A stretch of DNA of 64,000 nt from Ochrobactrum sp. CM-21-5 (GCF_014253075.1 NZ_JACLZJ010000001.1:1054001-1118000); one strand, 5' to 3'; shown: positions 27,616 to 37,177, numbered from the stretch's first letter. The notes: generated by a model not told the origin, from the sequence alone. Numbers and translations: made by a program.

Positions 27616-27819
27616 TTCTGACCTCCAGTCAAGAATCGGAGATTTTCAGAAAAGATAATTTATATCAGTATGTTATGGTTTTTCGTACTTCGCGACCTTA
27701 GAATTCCGCTACCTGCTGCGTCGGCAGAAAGCCGAGCCAGGAGAGCACAATGATGCGCCAAAGCAGGCAAGTACGAAGGATTTTCAGCGAATCTTTTGGG
27801 AAATGGCCCGCTCGGGGAC
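27616..27819. promoter_or_regulatory. Promoter/leader region of the minus-strand porin gene
   Basis: About 200 bp between tRNA-Ser and the porin start. The last 18 bp before the ATG (TTGACTGGAGGTCAGAA on the coding strand) are identical to those before the other porin; further upstream the two differ. The exact promoter was not placed. Confidence 0.4.
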
Positions 27820-27909
27820 TGGCGGAGAGGATGGGATTCGAACCCACGAGACCCTTCCGGGTCTACTCCCTTAGCAGGGGAGCGCCTTCGACCACTCGGC
27901 CACCTCTCC
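27820..27909 (-). tRNA. tRNA-Ser (anticodon GCT)
   Basis: Ninety-base class II tRNA on the minus strand. The acceptor arm GGAGAGG pairs with CCTCTCC, with discriminator G and an encoded CCA end. The anticodon loop CTGCTAA gives GCT for AGC/AGU codons. A long variable arm (GTAGACCCGGAAGGGTCT) and the T-loop GGTTCGAATCC are visible. It lies between the two inverted porin genes. Confidence 0.97.
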
Positions 27910-28493
27910 GGTAAGGGCGAGATAGCCGGTACGTCTGGTCATTTCAAGCGATTTACGCGCCAACTGGCAAATTTCCTGCGAATTATTGCACTTTATATAC
28001 GTCGCCGGCCAGACGCTCTCTTCAAAACGCCGGTTTCTCGCCCCGCGCCGCTGTAAATTGAGGTCATCAAACAGTGCGGGAGATTCGTCCTTCACCGAAC
28101 GCAAGGCACCGGAGATGCCACGTCTCCGACACATTCCGTCTGGCATGCGTTTTTTGAAGCGGATTCGCTCGCGTCTGGCGAGGAGATGCTAAAAAATACG
28201 CGTTTTCAAACGTTAAGGCGGGTTAATTCGGGTTTACGGATGTTAATAAAGTATGAATTTCCTGACCTGAAGTCGGCAATTTCGTGTCTTTTCTGCAACA
28301 ACTGCCCTTCATAGCAGCACGACAAAGGTTGGGAGACCGTATTCGATGTTGAAACACAAATGAGGGCGAGTATCTTCACATCCAGAAGAAGGAGCGCTTC
28401 GGGGCGACTTTTTCAACAGGGGATGGGGACAGGTTGTCCTTCAGCCAAATCAGAATGCCCAGACCCATTTTTAACTTTGACTGGAGGTCAGAA
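27910..28493. other. Upstream region of the plus-strand porin gene
   Basis: A 584-bp gap between tRNA-Ser and the porin start. Short open frames are present on both strands, but none has a start site, family or good codon bias. The AT-rich stretch at 28190-28260 (repeated TTAA and TTAATAAAG) is the likeliest promoter area. The final GACTGGAGGTCAGAA before the ATG is shared with the other porin. Confidence 0.45.
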
Positions 28494-29561
28494 ATGAACA
28501 TCAAGAGCCTTCTCCTCGGCTCCGCTGCAGCTCTGGTTGCAGCTTCCGGCGCTCAGGCTGCCGACGCAATCGTCGCGCCAGAGCCAGAAGCCGTTGAATA
28601 TGTCCGCGTTTGCGATGCTTACGGCGCTGGCTACTTCTACATCCCGGGCACCGAAACCTGCCTGCGCATCCACGGCTACGTCCGTTACGACGTCAAGGGC
28701 GGCGACGACGCTTACACCGGCTTCGCTCGTGACGGCTGGGACAAGTCCGCTCGTTTTGCTCTGCGTCTGAGCACCGCTTCGGAAACCGAACTCGGCACCC
28801 TGAAGACCTTCACCGAACTGCGCTTCAACTATGCAGCGGACAGCTCGGGCGTTGATGGTGTCTATGGCTCGGCCAACGACGATGTCGATATGCGCTTTGC
28901 CTACATCCAGCTCGGCGGTCTGCGCGTTGGTATCGATGAGTCTGAATTCCAGACCTTCACCGGTTACCTCGGCGATGTGATCAACGATGACGTGATCGAC
29001 GTTGGTACGTACCGCACCGGCAAGATCTCCTACACCTTCACTGGCGGCAACGGCTTCTCGGCTGTGATCGCTCTTGAAGAAGGCGGCGACGACTATGTTA
29101 TCGACGAATACGTTCCGCACATCGTTGGTGGTCTGAAGTACGCTGGCGGTTGGGGTTCGATCGCTGCCGTTGCTGCTTATGACTCGGTTATCGAAGAGTG
29201 GGCTGCCAAGGTTCGCGGCGACGTCAACGTCACCGACCAGTTCTCCGTTTGGTTGCAGGGTGCATACTCTTCGGAAGCAGACACCGACCAGAACTATGGT
29301 CGTTGGGGCGGCGATTGGGCTGTCTGGGGTGGTCTGAAGTACGTTGCAACCGAAAAGGCAACCTTCAACCTGCAGGCTGCTTACGAAGATTGGGGCAAGA
29401 CCGCCGTTACGGCTAACGTTGCTTACCAGCTCGTTCCTGGCTTCACCATCACGCCGGAAGTTTCCTACACCAAGTGGGACAGCGATCATCCGGCTCGCCT
29501 TGCTGGCGATGTTGGCAAGGACGCATGGCAGGGCATGATCCGCTTCCAGCGCTCGTTCTAA
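28494..29561 (+). CDS. omp2b: Omp2-type trimeric porin (plus-strand copy)
   Basis: A 355-aa porin with the same signal peptide and N-terminus as the minus-strand copy and the same FQRSF end. Barrel strands are nearly identical between copies ([52 protein letters not shown]). Loop segments such as [18 protein letters not shown] and [17 protein letters not shown] are copy-specific. The segment [14 protein letters not shown] resembles Brucella Omp2b, hence the tentative symbol. The start ATG follows CTGGAGGT; an in-frame ATG 20 codons earlier would precede the signal peptide and is rejected. A strong terminator follows. Confidence 0.92.
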   Translation: MNIKSLLLGSAAALVAASGAQAADAIVAPEPEAVEYVRVCDAYGAGYFYIPGTETCLRIHGYVRYDVKGGDDAYTGFARDGWDKSARFALRLSTASETELGTLKTFTELRFNYAADSSGVDGVYGSANDDVDMRFAYIQLGGLRVGIDESEFQTFTGYLGDVINDDVIDVGTYRTGKISYTFTGGNGFSAVIALEEGGDDYVIDEYVPHIVGGLKYAGGWGSIAAVAAYDSVIEEWAAKVRGDVNVTDQFSVWLQGAYSSEADTDQNYGRWGGDWAVWGGLKYVATEKATFNLQAAYEDWGKTAVTANVAYQLVPGFTITPEVSYTKWDSDHPARLAGDVGKDAWQGMIRFQRSF

Positions 29562-29584
29562 TCCTTCAGGGATTGGTTACAGGA

Positions 29585-29615
29585 AACCCGGCAGCACACG
29601 CTGCCGGGTTTTTTC
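29585..29615 (+). terminator. Strong intrinsic terminator after the plus-strand porin
   Basis: AACCCGGCAGC (29585-29595), loop ACAC, and GCTGCCGGGTT (29600-29610) followed by TTTTC. It is an 11-bp perfect GC-rich stem with a T-run. Confidence 0.92.
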
Positions 29616-29745
29616 TTGCGTGGATTCGCATCTGCTTCCGTGACGCTTGCTTTTCAGGGCAACTCAAGTCTTTGTGCGGATAGCAGTGGTGCAGCGCGGC
29701 GGCTGACAAAGGCCGCTCAATCCAGCGAGACGGAGAAACTGCCTG

Positions 29746-30378
29746 ATGAAAAAGTGGTTGTGGCCCGGATTGACCTGGACTGTTGCCCTGACGGCGCTGG
29801 CGCTCTGGTTCGGCATTGATCACGTCGAGGACGATATCGCCACTCGCACGGCGGAGGCTCTTGCACCCTATGTCTGGACCAGCTTTGATATCGATGGCCG
29901 CGACGTAACGGTGAAGGGGATGGCCCCGGACCCGCAAATGCAGGCATCAGCACATTCCGCCCTAACAAAAGTTTGGGGTGTGGGAACCATAACCGATCTG
30001 ACCAACCTGCTTCCTGTTGCCGAACCTTATATATTCACGGTCACGAAAAGCGGGGAAGGCCTGGTTCTTTCAGGCTCTATCCCTGACAACACGGTTCGTG
30101 ACCGGCTGATGGCCGTTGCCGGTGAACCGGAAAATGCTTCGGTTGATGACGAATTGGCTCTCGCGCGGGGCAGTCCGCCAGCGTTTGCCGATATGGCTCT
30201 TTTTGCGCTTGAGCTGGCAAAAAGTCTAAAGGATGGACGAGTGGAGATTTCGGGTTTGCGCCTTTCTATCAAGGGAAAAGCGGCGGATCACAAGGCCAGC
30301 CGGACAATCGAGGCGAAGCTGCTGAAGCCGCTGCCATTCGCTTTGCAGCTTGCAACAGTTGATGTTGAGGAACATTGA
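29746..30378 (+). CDS. Membrane-anchored BON-domain protein
   Basis: A 210-aa protein with one N-terminal membrane anchor (LWPGLTWTVALTALALWFGI) and a periplasmic part. Two BON-like alpha/beta modules can be seen, one around VWTSFDIDGRDVTVKGMAPD to VWGVGTITDLTNLL and one from YIFTVTKSGEGLVLSGSIPD onward. The layout resembles the N-terminal part of ArfA/OmpATb-type proteins without their OmpA domain. BON domains bind membranes or other envelope proteins. A 29-aa membrane peptide gene and an H3TH gene follow on the same strand, 159 and 360 bp downstream, a loose cluster. Confidence 0.78.
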   Translation: MKKWLWPGLTWTVALTALALWFGIDHVEDDIATRTAEALAPYVWTSFDIDGRDVTVKGMAPDPQMQASAHSALTKVWGVGTITDLTNLLPVAEPYIFTVTKSGEGLVLSGSIPDNTVRDRLMAVAGEPENASVDDELALARGSPPAFADMALFALELAKSLKDGRVEISGLRLSIKGKAADHKASRTIEAKLLKPLPFALQLATVDVEEH

Positions 30379-30537
30379 TTCCCGCAAGGCGGTGGGCGCG
30401 TCGTCATCCCCTGTTTCTTTTTCGGCCGGAATTGACACTTTGAGCGTCTCGGCCTTTCCTCGTATGTCCATGAATGATGAGACGTTGCGTTGGCAAAACG
30501 ATTGATGTTGCAAATCAGATAACGAGCGGATTAGACG

Positions 30538-30627
30538 ATGTTATATCTTATCGCGATGTTCTGGCCCGTTCTCGTTCTGACGGCCATTGTCGGCATGACG
30601 GTAGGGTGGCTGACAAGTGCCGATTAA
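30538..30627 (+). CDS. Predicted 29-aa single-pass membrane peptide
   Basis: Reads MLYLIAMFWPVLVLTAIVGM and ends TVGWLTSAD. Residues 2-24 form one hydrophobic helix containing Trp and Gly, a common plan for small inner-membrane peptides. GAGCGG lies about 8-12 nt before the ATG. It sits between the BON-protein gene and the next membrane-anchored gene on the same strand. The evidence is composition and context only. Confidence 0.5.
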   Translation: MLYLIAMFWPVLVLTAIVGMTVGWLTSAD

Positions 30628-30738
30628 TCCGTTCGGGGCCGGAGTTGCGAGAGTAGGAACGGCGGGGGACATTGAGAGTTTACTGCTGCGGGAAAGGGAC
30701 GTTCCGCTGGCAGAAGTACAGAGTATGAGGAAATCGAC

Positions 30739-31419
30739 ATGCCGTTGCTGATCGTTCAACTGGCTATTCTCATTGCCGTCGCCTTTGTCGTCGGCTGCAT
30801 TATCGGGCGCATTGTCCGGCGGCGCAAAGCGAGCCGCACCGATAATGAGAGGGTGATTATCGCGGCTGCGCTTTCCAAGCCTGCCGTCAATGAAACGCCC
30901 GAGCCCATTGGGCCTGGCAAGCTGGCCGACACTGAATCAGGTGGGGTTTCCGATGAGCAGAAGGACGGCGAAGCGCTGAATATAGATGCCGGGCCGGAGC
31001 CTGTAGCAACGGTCATCGAGGACGATACACCCGCAGAAGAGGCCGCACCGGAAGATGTCGCCGAGGAAACTGTCGAGATCGAGGAGCCGGGGCGACCCGA
31101 ATTACTGGATGCTGCGCGTCGGGGTAAACCTGATGACCTGACGGCGATTAAGGGAATCGGAAAAGCCGTAGGGGAAATGCTGCACGGGCTGGGAATCTTT
31201 CATTACAACCAGGTGGCTGCCTGGTCGGCGGATGAAGCGGCATGGATCGAAAAACATATCGGTTTCCCCGGGCGGGTTCAGCGTGAAGAATGGGTAAGCC
31301 AGGCCGGAAAGCTTGCCGCATCAACCGCCAAACCTGCTTCGAAGCGTAACGCGAAAGGGAAAAAAGCAGTGGAGAAAAAGGCCAAGCCCAGAACGCCGCG
31401 CAAGAGAGCAGCAGGCTAG
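30739..31419 (+). CDS. Membrane-anchored protein with C-terminal H3TH-like domain
   Basis: A 226-aa protein. It has an N-terminal membrane helix (LLIVQLAILIAVAFVVGCIIG), a basic RRRKASR stop-transfer, an acidic disordered linker of about 80 residues, and then a compact domain at about 125-195. That domain is DDLTAIKGIGKAVGEMLHGL followed by GIFHYNQVAAWSADEAAWI, the pattern of 'flap endonuclease-like helix-3-turn-helix' proteins (COG3743). The C-terminus is a Lys/Arg/Ala-rich tail. The IKGIG loop suggests DNA or nucleotide contact; nuclease activity is unproven. The acidic and basic low-complexity parts suggest tethering at the membrane. Confidence 0.75.
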   Translation: MPLLIVQLAILIAVAFVVGCIIGRIVRRRKASRTDNERVIIAAALSKPAVNETPEPIGPGKLADTESGGVSDEQKDGEALNIDAGPEPVATVIEDDTPAEEAAPEDVAEETVEIEEPGRPELLDAARRGKPDDLTAIKGIGKAVGEMLHGLGIFHYNQVAAWSADEAAWIEKHIGFPGRVQREEWVSQAGKLAASTAKPASKRNAKGKKAVEKKAKPRTPRKRAAG

Positions 31420-31509
31420 AATGGCATCCAAAACAGGAACTGTCTTCGTTAAGAAATCAGTTCAACTCTATCGCTCTCAATTAGCCGCCGCCCATATTGC
31501 TGACCGCGA

Positions 31510-33651
31510 CTATCTGCGACCATAGATAAGGTCGGTCTGGATATCGGCGCTGCCGGTAATCCGGGTTTTATAAACCGCGTAATTTTCCATAACGCGTTGC
31601 ACATAATTGCGGGTCTCGGAATAGGGGATGCGTTCTATCCAGTCCACGACCTGCTCGATCGGCTTGCCACGGGGATCACCGTATTTCTCGACCCATTCCG
31701 ACGCGCGGCGCGGACCGGCATTGTACCCTGCAAAAGTGAGTACATAGGAGCCGTTGAACCGGTCCAGCTGCTCACCGAGGAAATGCGCCCCGAGGGTTGC
31801 ATTATAAGCGGCGTCAGTGGTTAGCTTCTGCGCAGAAAAGGCCATGCCGTTGCGTGACGCGACATTTTTGGCCGTTGCCGGCATGAGCTGGAGAAGCCCC
31901 CGCGCACCCGCTTTCGAGACGGCGCCGATATTGAATTCGCTTTCCTGACGCGCAATCGCATAAGCCAACGCTTTGCCAGAGCCGCTGATATTGGCGTTGG
32001 CGGGGATCGCTCCCAAGGGGTGTGAGAGCGCGCCGACATCGAGGCCCCGCAAGGCGGCATTCTTGCCGACCCGCAGCGCAAGGTAATGGTTCTCGTTGCG
32101 TTCGGCCATTACGGCAAGCAGAGCCAGTTCGCCTGCGCTGTTCAGTTCCCGCGAAAGCTGGCCGTAAAGTGTTGTTGCCCGGTTGCCGTAGCCCACTTGT
32201 TCAAGACGCTTGATAGCCTGCACTGCTGATCTGCTGGCAAAACGGGCGCGATCCGCTTCCGTCGGTTTCGGATAGCTGAGTTCGGGCGATTTTTCACCAA
32301 GTTTCACTGCGGAAAGTTGACCGTAGAATGTCGTGCCGAAACGCGCCGAGCGGCGATAATAGTCGGTTGCATTGCCGTCAGCTCCTGCTTCGACAGCGCG
32401 GCCAAGCCAGTAATAGGCGCGTGAGGCGGAAATCGGGCGTGCGGAAATTTCGGCAATTTTGGCGAAGTGTACCGCAGCCGTCTTGGGCTGGTTCAGGGCG
32501 CGCAGCGCATACCATCCTGCATGAAACTCCGCTTCAGCAGCCATTCGTGGTGATTCGGCTGCATGGGCGGCGGCAAGTCTGTAAGCGAGTTGCGGCTTGC
32601 CCAGATCCAGAAGTTCGCGCGAGAGGATACGTCGTTCGACCCACCATGCATCGGGGTCGAAGAGTGTGGAAGCCTGTCGCGGAGCCTTCAGCATCAGATC
32701 TGTGGCTTCATTATAGTGTTCAGATCGGCGCAGATAACGAATCTTCAGAAACAGGTAAGCCGGATTTGCCTGCCAGGACGAATCCACGGCGGCAATTGTC
32801 TTGGCCGCATTGGGCGACTTTTGAGCGATAGCGAGCAGGGCATTATAGAGCGATTGCGCTTGTGCCGGTCCTGCCAGAAGTCTCGCGGACTGCAAACGGT
32901 CATTGTAGAGCGAATGGAGGAAACGCTTTTGATGGTCTTCGCGTGTCAGAACGCCTGAAAACTCTTTCAGCACTTTTTGTTCATCATCGGATGAAAGACG
33001 TTGCGTTGCCCACCACGGAGAAAGAAGCTGGCGAGCCTTGGCCGGATTGCCTGTGCTGACATAGGCCCGGGCCTGGACGATCATGCCCTCCGTGGTTTGG
33101 GGACGGGCGTTCCCGAAATGGCTGAGGACCGTGGTGGCAGAGGGATCTTCCCTGAAGAGAGCGCGTTCGGCATTGCGCTGCAATGTGGCCATTCCGGGCC
33201 AGCCTTGCAGTTCGCCTGCAGCCGCCGCGATTTCAGAACTTGGCACGCCATCGATGCCGGACATCGCAATGGCCCAAGTGAGAATCTGGCGATCGAGCGA
33301 GCCGCGCGGCATGGCGTTGCGGAACGCGATGGCGCTGATGGAATCCCCGGAATAGAGCGCATCGAGGCCATCTTTCAGCGCGCCGCCGATTGCAGCGGGA
33401 TTTTCGATGCGGCTGAAGGACGAGGTTATCACAGGATCTGGTGCGGCTGGACGTGGCGTCGGTATCACCAGGTTCATCGGTGACTGGTGCGCCGCAGCGG
33501 GCGCGAAAGGGCGCGCCAGCGGTGTCGGTTTGTCGGCTGGCAGCGGTGTCTGGGCAAATGAAGGCTCCGGCTGCTGTGTGGCAGCCGCAATAAGGCAACT
33601 CGCCAGGAGAGCCTTTCCCTTCATTGATAATGCGGCGACTTTTCTTGACAT
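31510..33651 (-). CDS. Soluble-type lytic murein transglycosylase
   Basis: Periplasmic enzyme cutting peptidoglycan between MurNAc and GlcNAc with formation of 1,6-anhydro ends. The 713-aa precursor has a signal peptide (KALLASCLIAAATQQPEPSFAQ), a long superhelical alpha-repeat region (about 90-500), and a C-terminal SLT goose-lysozyme domain. The catalytic Glu lies in AIARQESEFNIGAVSKAGA, followed by RGLLQLMPATA and the AGYNAGPRR and PYSETRNYVQRVMENY motifs. It is a Slt70-type enzyme by size. ATG 33651 or an internal ATG at 33624 are both possible; the second starts closer to the signal peptide. Confidence 0.93.
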   Translation of the reverse strand: MSRKVAALSMKGKALLASCLIAAATQQPEPSFAQTPLPADKPTPLARPFAPAAAHQSPMNLVIPTPRPAAPDPVITSSFSRIENPAAIGGALKDGLDALYSGDSISAIAFRNAMPRGSLDRQILTWAIAMSGIDGVPSSEIAAAAGELQGWPGMATLQRNAERALFREDPSATTVLSHFGNARPQTTEGMIVQARAYVSTGNPAKARQLLSPWWATQRLSSDDEQKVLKEFSGVLTREDHQKRFLHSLYNDRLQSARLLAGPAQAQSLYNALLAIAQKSPNAAKTIAAVDSSWQANPAYLFLKIRYLRRSEHYNEATDLMLKAPRQASTLFDPDAWWVERRILSRELLDLGKPQLAYRLAAAHAAESPRMAAEAEFHAGWYALRALNQPKTAAVHFAKIAEISARPISASRAYYWLGRAVEAGADGNATDYYRRSARFGTTFYGQLSAVKLGEKSPELSYPKPTEADRARFASRSAVQAIKRLEQVGYGNRATTLYGQLSRELNSAGELALLAVMAERNENHYLALRVGKNAALRGLDVGALSHPLGAIPANANISGSGKALAYAIARQESEFNIGAVSKAGARGLLQLMPATAKNVASRNGMAFSAQKLTTDAAYNATLGAHFLGEQLDRFNGSYVLTFAGYNAGPRRASEWVEKYGDPRGKPIEQVVDWIERIPYSETRNYVQRVMENYAVYKTRITGSADIQTDLIYGRR

Positions 33652-34043
33652 TGCTTAACTGAACCAGAGATCCGATGGACGGGCAATATGTTGGTGAATT
33701 CCGGCTTTTCTGAGCCTTGCACTGTTTTGCCGATGCCCCGTTGGCGAGCATAGATGTTAAGAATGAAACTATACTTAATAGAGAGTTATAATATCTCATC
33801 GGTTGCCGACGTGCCGCACGATCTGGATTGGAGTGTTAACGCAGTCGCTGCCGATGATTTTTGAGCACGAAAGGCACAAGAGATTTTGTCGCAAATCTGC
33901 CGTAATGAGCCTGTTTTGAACGGCAATCTGCTTGCTCCATTCGTACGGCAAGACTATGGTGCAACGCCTCGCATGTGTTGGGACCAAGTTTGAAATTGGC
34001 TTGCGATGCGGGATCCAGTCTAATTCATTTCAGGAGTTCACGA
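33652..34043. other. Divergent intergenic region before dapA
   Basis: A 392-bp gap with AT-rich DNA at 33750-33800 and no supported gene. It should hold the promoters of both the transglycosylase and dapA. Confidence 0.45.
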
Positions 34044-34925
34044 ATGCTGAAGGGCTCAATTACCGCGCTTGTCACGCCATTCGATCGTGAAGGGGCGTTC
34101 GACGAGAAAGCCTTTCGTGCATTTGTTAATTGGCAGATCGAGGAAGGCACCAAAGGCCTTGTGCCGGTGGGCACAACCGGAGAAACGCCGACGCTCTCCC
34201 ACGACGAGCATAAGCGCGTTATCGAGGTATGCATCGAGGTAGCCGCTGGCCGCGTCCCGGTCATCGCCGGCGCCGGTTCCAACAATACGGTCGAAGCCAT
34301 AGAACTCGCACAGCACGCCGAGAAGGCCGGTGCGGATGCGGTTCTGGTCGTCACGCCTTATTACAACAAGCCGAATCAGCGTGGTCTCTATGAGCATTTC
34401 TCGCGCGTCGCACGCTCGATCTCGATTCCGCTGGTGATCTATAACATTCCGGGTCGTTCGATCATCGATATGACGCCGGAGACCATGGGCGCCCTCGCAC
34501 GCGATCACAAGAACATCATCGGCGTGAAGGATGCGACCGGAAAAATCGAACGTGTTTCAGAACAGCGTGCGACCTGCGGTAAGGACTTCATCCAGCTTTC
34601 CGGCGAAGATGGCACTGCTTTGGGTTTCAACGCGCATGGCGGGGTAGGGTGCATCTCGGTGACATCCAATATCGCGCCGCGTCTCTGCGCTGAGTTCCAG
34701 GACGCATGTCAGGCCGGTGATTTCGCCAAGGCGCTGGAATTGCAGGATCGCCTCATGCCGCTGCACAAGGCCCTTTTCATCGAGCCGAATCCATCAGGTC
34801 CAAAATATGCGTTGTCGCGTCTTGGTCGGGTGGAAAATGCACTGCGTTCGCCTATGGTCACGGTCGAAGCGGCGACAGCCGAGAAGATCGATGACGCCAT
34901 GAAACACGCTGGTCTCGTCAACTGA
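34044..34925 (+). CDS. dapA: 4-hydroxy-tetrahydrodipicolinate synthase
   Basis: Condenses pyruvate with aspartate semialdehyde, the first committed step to diaminopimelate and lysine. The 293-aa TIM barrel has the family opening [10 protein letters not shown], the pyruvate-binding [10 protein letters not shown], the catalytic Tyr in VIYNIPGRS (near residue 133) and the Schiff-base Lys in [12 protein letters not shown] (near residue 161). Length is standard. CAGGAG lies 7 nt before the ATG; upstream in-frame codons are not conserved. It is followed by a hairpin and smpB. Confidence 0.97.
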   Translation: MLKGSITALVTPFDREGAFDEKAFRAFVNWQIEEGTKGLVPVGTTGETPTLSHDEHKRVIEVCIEVAAGRVPVIAGAGSNNTVEAIELAQHAEKAGADAVLVVTPYYNKPNQRGLYEHFSRVARSISIPLVIYNIPGRSIIDMTPETMGALARDHKNIIGVKDATGKIERVSEQRATCGKDFIQLSGEDGTALGFNAHGGVGCISVTSNIAPRLCAEFQDACQAGDFAKALELQDRLMPLHKALFIEPNPSGPKYALSRLGRVENALRSPMVTVEAATAEKIDDAMKHAGLVN

Positions 34926-34960
34926 CCTGTCAGGCTTGACCGCAAAACGACTATTTTTGC

Positions 34961-34985
34961 GCTCCCGTCCTGCGGGGGCGTTTCC
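34961..34985 (+). terminator. Hairpin terminator between dapA and smpB
   Basis: GCTCCCG (34961-34967), loop TCCTG, and CGGGGGC (34973-34979), followed by GTTTCC. The T-run is short, so termination may be partial. Confidence 0.6.
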
Positions 34986-35017
34986 ATTTCGTGCGCAGCA
35001 CATTATATGGTGCCATC

Positions 35018-35494
35018 ATGAACAAGCCGAAAAATTCTCCTGCGCGCAAAATGATCGCGGAAAACCGCAAAGCGCGTTTCAACTTTGAAATTCTCGACAC
35101 GCTTGAGGCCGGTCTAGTCCTGACTGGAACCGAGGTCAAGTCGTTGCGAGCCAATCAGGCCAATATCGCCGAAAGCTACGCCAGCTTTGAGGATGGAGAG
35201 TTTTGGCTGATCAATTCCTACATTCCGGAATATACGCAGGGAAATCGCTTCAATCATGAGCCGCGCCGCTTGCGCAAGCTGCTGGTCAGCCGCCGGGAAA
35301 TGTCTCGTCTTTTCAATTCGGTTTCCCGCGAGGGCATGACTGTTGTGCCGTTGAAGCTCTATTTCAACGATCGCGGCCGGGCGAAGCTTGAGTTGGCTCT
35401 GGCGCGCGGCAAAAAGACCCACGACAAGCGTGAAACGGAAAAGATGCGTGACTGGAACCGCGAGAAGTCGCGCCTGTTGCGTGATCGCGGCTGA
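35018..35494 (+). CDS. smpB: SsrA-binding protein
   Basis: Partner of tmRNA in rescuing stalled ribosomes. The 158-aa protein has the family opening [20 protein letters not shown], the TGTEVKSLR loop that binds tm[14 protein letters not shown] and the C-terminal basic tail [21 protein letters not shown]. The ATG gives [20 protein letters not shown], the usual alphaproteobacterial N-terminus. The tmRNA gene itself is not in the window. A hairpin terminator follows. Confidence 0.97.
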   Translation: MNKPKNSPARKMIAENRKARFNFEILDTLEAGLVLTGTEVKSLRANQANIAESYASFEDGEFWLINSYIPEYTQGNRFNHEPRRLRKLLVSRREMSRLFNSVSREGMTVVPLKLYFNDRGRAKLELALARGKKTHDKRETEKMRDWNREKSRLLRDRG

Positions 35495-35513
35495 ATTCGA
35501 ACTAGCCTTCACA

Positions 35514-35536
35514 GAGCGCCGTCAGGCGCTCTTTTC
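35514..35536. terminator. Terminator after smpB, overlapping the UDG 3' end
   Basis: GAGCGCC (35514-35520), loop GTCA, and GGCGCTC (35525-35531), then TTTTC. It overlaps the last codons of the convergent glycosylase gene. Confidence 0.82.
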
Positions 35537-36172
35537 ATTTAAGTATGAGCGTACGTTTCTGAAGACGTCACGGAACATTGCGTCGGTCAGCCTGCCAGTA
35601 TTGGTGTTGTAACGCGAACAATGATAGCTGGAGAAGATGCGCATGCTTCCTACGTCGGTCGCTTTGTTGTGGCCGAACGGATGACGTGCCACCGGCGCGC
35701 CGAGTGCACGGATGGTTGACTGATGCGCAATGGTGCCGAGTGTGACAATGGCTTGCAAGTTTGCGAATCGCGTCAGCATCGGCGTGAGAAACTGACGGCA
35801 ATTGTTAATTTCGCTGCCGATCGGCTTGTTTTCCGGAGGAACGCATCGGACCGCGTTGACGATGCTGGCATCCAGCAATCGCAGGCTGTCGTCCGGCCTT
35901 GCTTCGAATTTTCCGGTGGCAAAGCCGAATTCGCACAATGTGCTGTAGAGAAGTTCACCCGCATAATCGCCGGTGAAGGGGCGGCCTGTCCGGTTAGCCC
36001 CGCGAAGGCCGGGAGCCAGTCCGACAATCAAAAGCTGCACATCGTCATCATGGGCAGGCAGGAAAGGCGGCACAGGCGCATTGTGCCACTCAGGCTCTTT
36101 GCGCCGCCATTCCTGTAGAAATGCGTGAAGACGTGGACAGATTGCACAGTTCGGAGAAGGTTCGGAAATCAT
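35522..36172 (-). CDS. Uracil-DNA glycosylase, family 5 (UDGb-like)
   Basis: A 216-aa glycosylase removing uracil, and in this family also some deaminated purines, from DNA. The N-terminal CAICPRLHAF gives cluster cysteines, followed by motif A VGLAPGLRGANRTGRPF with the non-acidic active site typical of UDGb, NAVRCVPPENKPIGSEINNC, and the C-terminal motif with NTNTGRL. It complements the family 4 enzyme at 12490-13350. The ATG starts MISEPSPNCAICP. Convergent with smpB. Confidence 0.9.
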   Translation of the reverse strand: MISEPSPNCAICPRLHAFLQEWRRKEPEWHNAPVPPFLPAHDDDVQLLIVGLAPGLRGANRTGRPFTGDYAGELLYSTLCEFGFATGKFEARPDDSLRLLDASIVNAVRCVPPENKPIGSEINNCRQFLTPMLTRFANLQAIVTLGTIAHQSTIRALGAPVARHPFGHNKATDVGSMRIFSSYHCSRYNTNTGRLTDAMFRDVFRNVRSYLNEKSA

Positions 36173-36202
36173 ATCCTTGCATGAACCGGCCCGACGACGG
36201 CG

Positions 36203-36778
36203 TCAATAGCTGTCGTCGAGATCCTCGTCCGGACGGCGCGGAGCGCGTTCCGAAGGGTCGCGCCCGATTTCCGCTTTCAGCGAAACAAGGTCGATGAAGT
36301 GATCGGCCTGGCGACGCAGTTCGTCGGAAATCATCGCAGGTTGCGTGGTCAGCGTCGAAACGACGGAAACCTTGCGTCCCTTGCGTTGCAGGGCTTCTGC
36401 CAGCGAACGGAAATCGCCGTCACCCGAGAAAATGACGAAATGGTCTACGGTATCGGTAAGCTGCATGGCATCGACGGTCAGTTCGATATCCATATTGCCC
36501 TTGACCTTGCGGCGACCTGTGGAATCCGTGAATTCCTTGGCGGCCTTGGTCACGACTTTGTAGCCGTTATAATCGAGCCAATCGATCAGCGGACGGATCG
36601 ATGAATATTCCTGATCTTCAACCAGCGCCGTGTAATAATACGCACGCAGCAGATAGCCGCGCTTCTGAAATGCCTTCAACAACTTGCGGTAGTCGATATC
36701 GAAACCGAGTGTCTTGGAGGCCGCGTATAAATTTGCACCATCAATAAAAAGCGCAATCTTTTCACGAGAATCAAACAT
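36203..36778 (-). CDS. NYN/LabA-type domain protein
   Basis: A 191-aa protein of the PIN-like NYN family (LabA/DUF88). Acidic metal-binding residues lie in ALFIDGANLYAASK, KGNMDIELTVDAMQL and FSGDGDFRSLAEALQRKGR, the usual four-Asp arrangement of PIN-like ribonucleases. The C-terminus is a charged tail (RDPSERAPRRPDEDLDDSY). RNA cleavage is the expected but unproven role. It runs in the same direction as the UDG gene, 30 bp upstream, possibly as an operon. Confidence 0.9.
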   Translation of the reverse strand: MFDSREKIALFIDGANLYAASKTLGFDIDYRKLLKAFQKRGYLLRAYYYTALVEDQEYSSIRPLIDWLDYNGYKVVTKAAKEFTDSTGRRKVKGNMDIELTVDAMQLTDTVDHFVIFSGDGDFRSLAEALQRKGRKVSVVSTLTTQPAMISDELRRQADHFIDLVSLKAEIGRDPSERAPRRPDEDLDDSY

Positions 36779-37177
36779 CGTGTAATATATCCACTCTACG
36801 GTCTGACGGGAGTGGGCCGACGACCGCGTATTCAGATTTGTTTCTTAAACGGCGGGTGGTATCGAAATTTACCAAAGACGTTTATTGCGTTCTAAGCAGA
36901 TATTATAGAAAAACAAGCAACTCATGGTTGTTATTTGCTCCCACTAAATTACTAGAGCGCGAGGTTGGTGTGAGCGGAGCTGTTACGGTCATGAAAATAA
37001 ATCGTGGATTCGATGTCTGTGCCGGATTTTAAGTGCATGATAATTCGATTTTCAACCTTTCCGATAGATTTTCGGATGTAGAAGCTCTGATTTTTCGCTT
37101 TTGCTTGTATTTTCGTTGCGCAAGCGTTATGTGCTGGAAAAATTCCGTTAAAGTTTAAGAAATGAAAGGGACCGCCT
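36779..37177. other. AT-rich divergent region before rpoZ
   Basis: A 399-bp gap, clearly more AT-rich than its surroundings. It must contain the promoters of the NYN gene and rpoZ. A 64-codon open frame at 36838-37032 has no ribosome site and no recognisable family. Nothing else is supported. Confidence 0.45.

Noticed and set aside
27820-27909. tRNA-Ser as attachment site of the nearby integrase
   Set aside because: No second copy of the tRNA 3' end was found near 25.3 kb or elsewhere in the locus, and a porin gene lies between.
36838-37032. 64-codon frame before rpoZ
   Set aside because: AT-rich DNA with no upstream site and no protein-like pattern.
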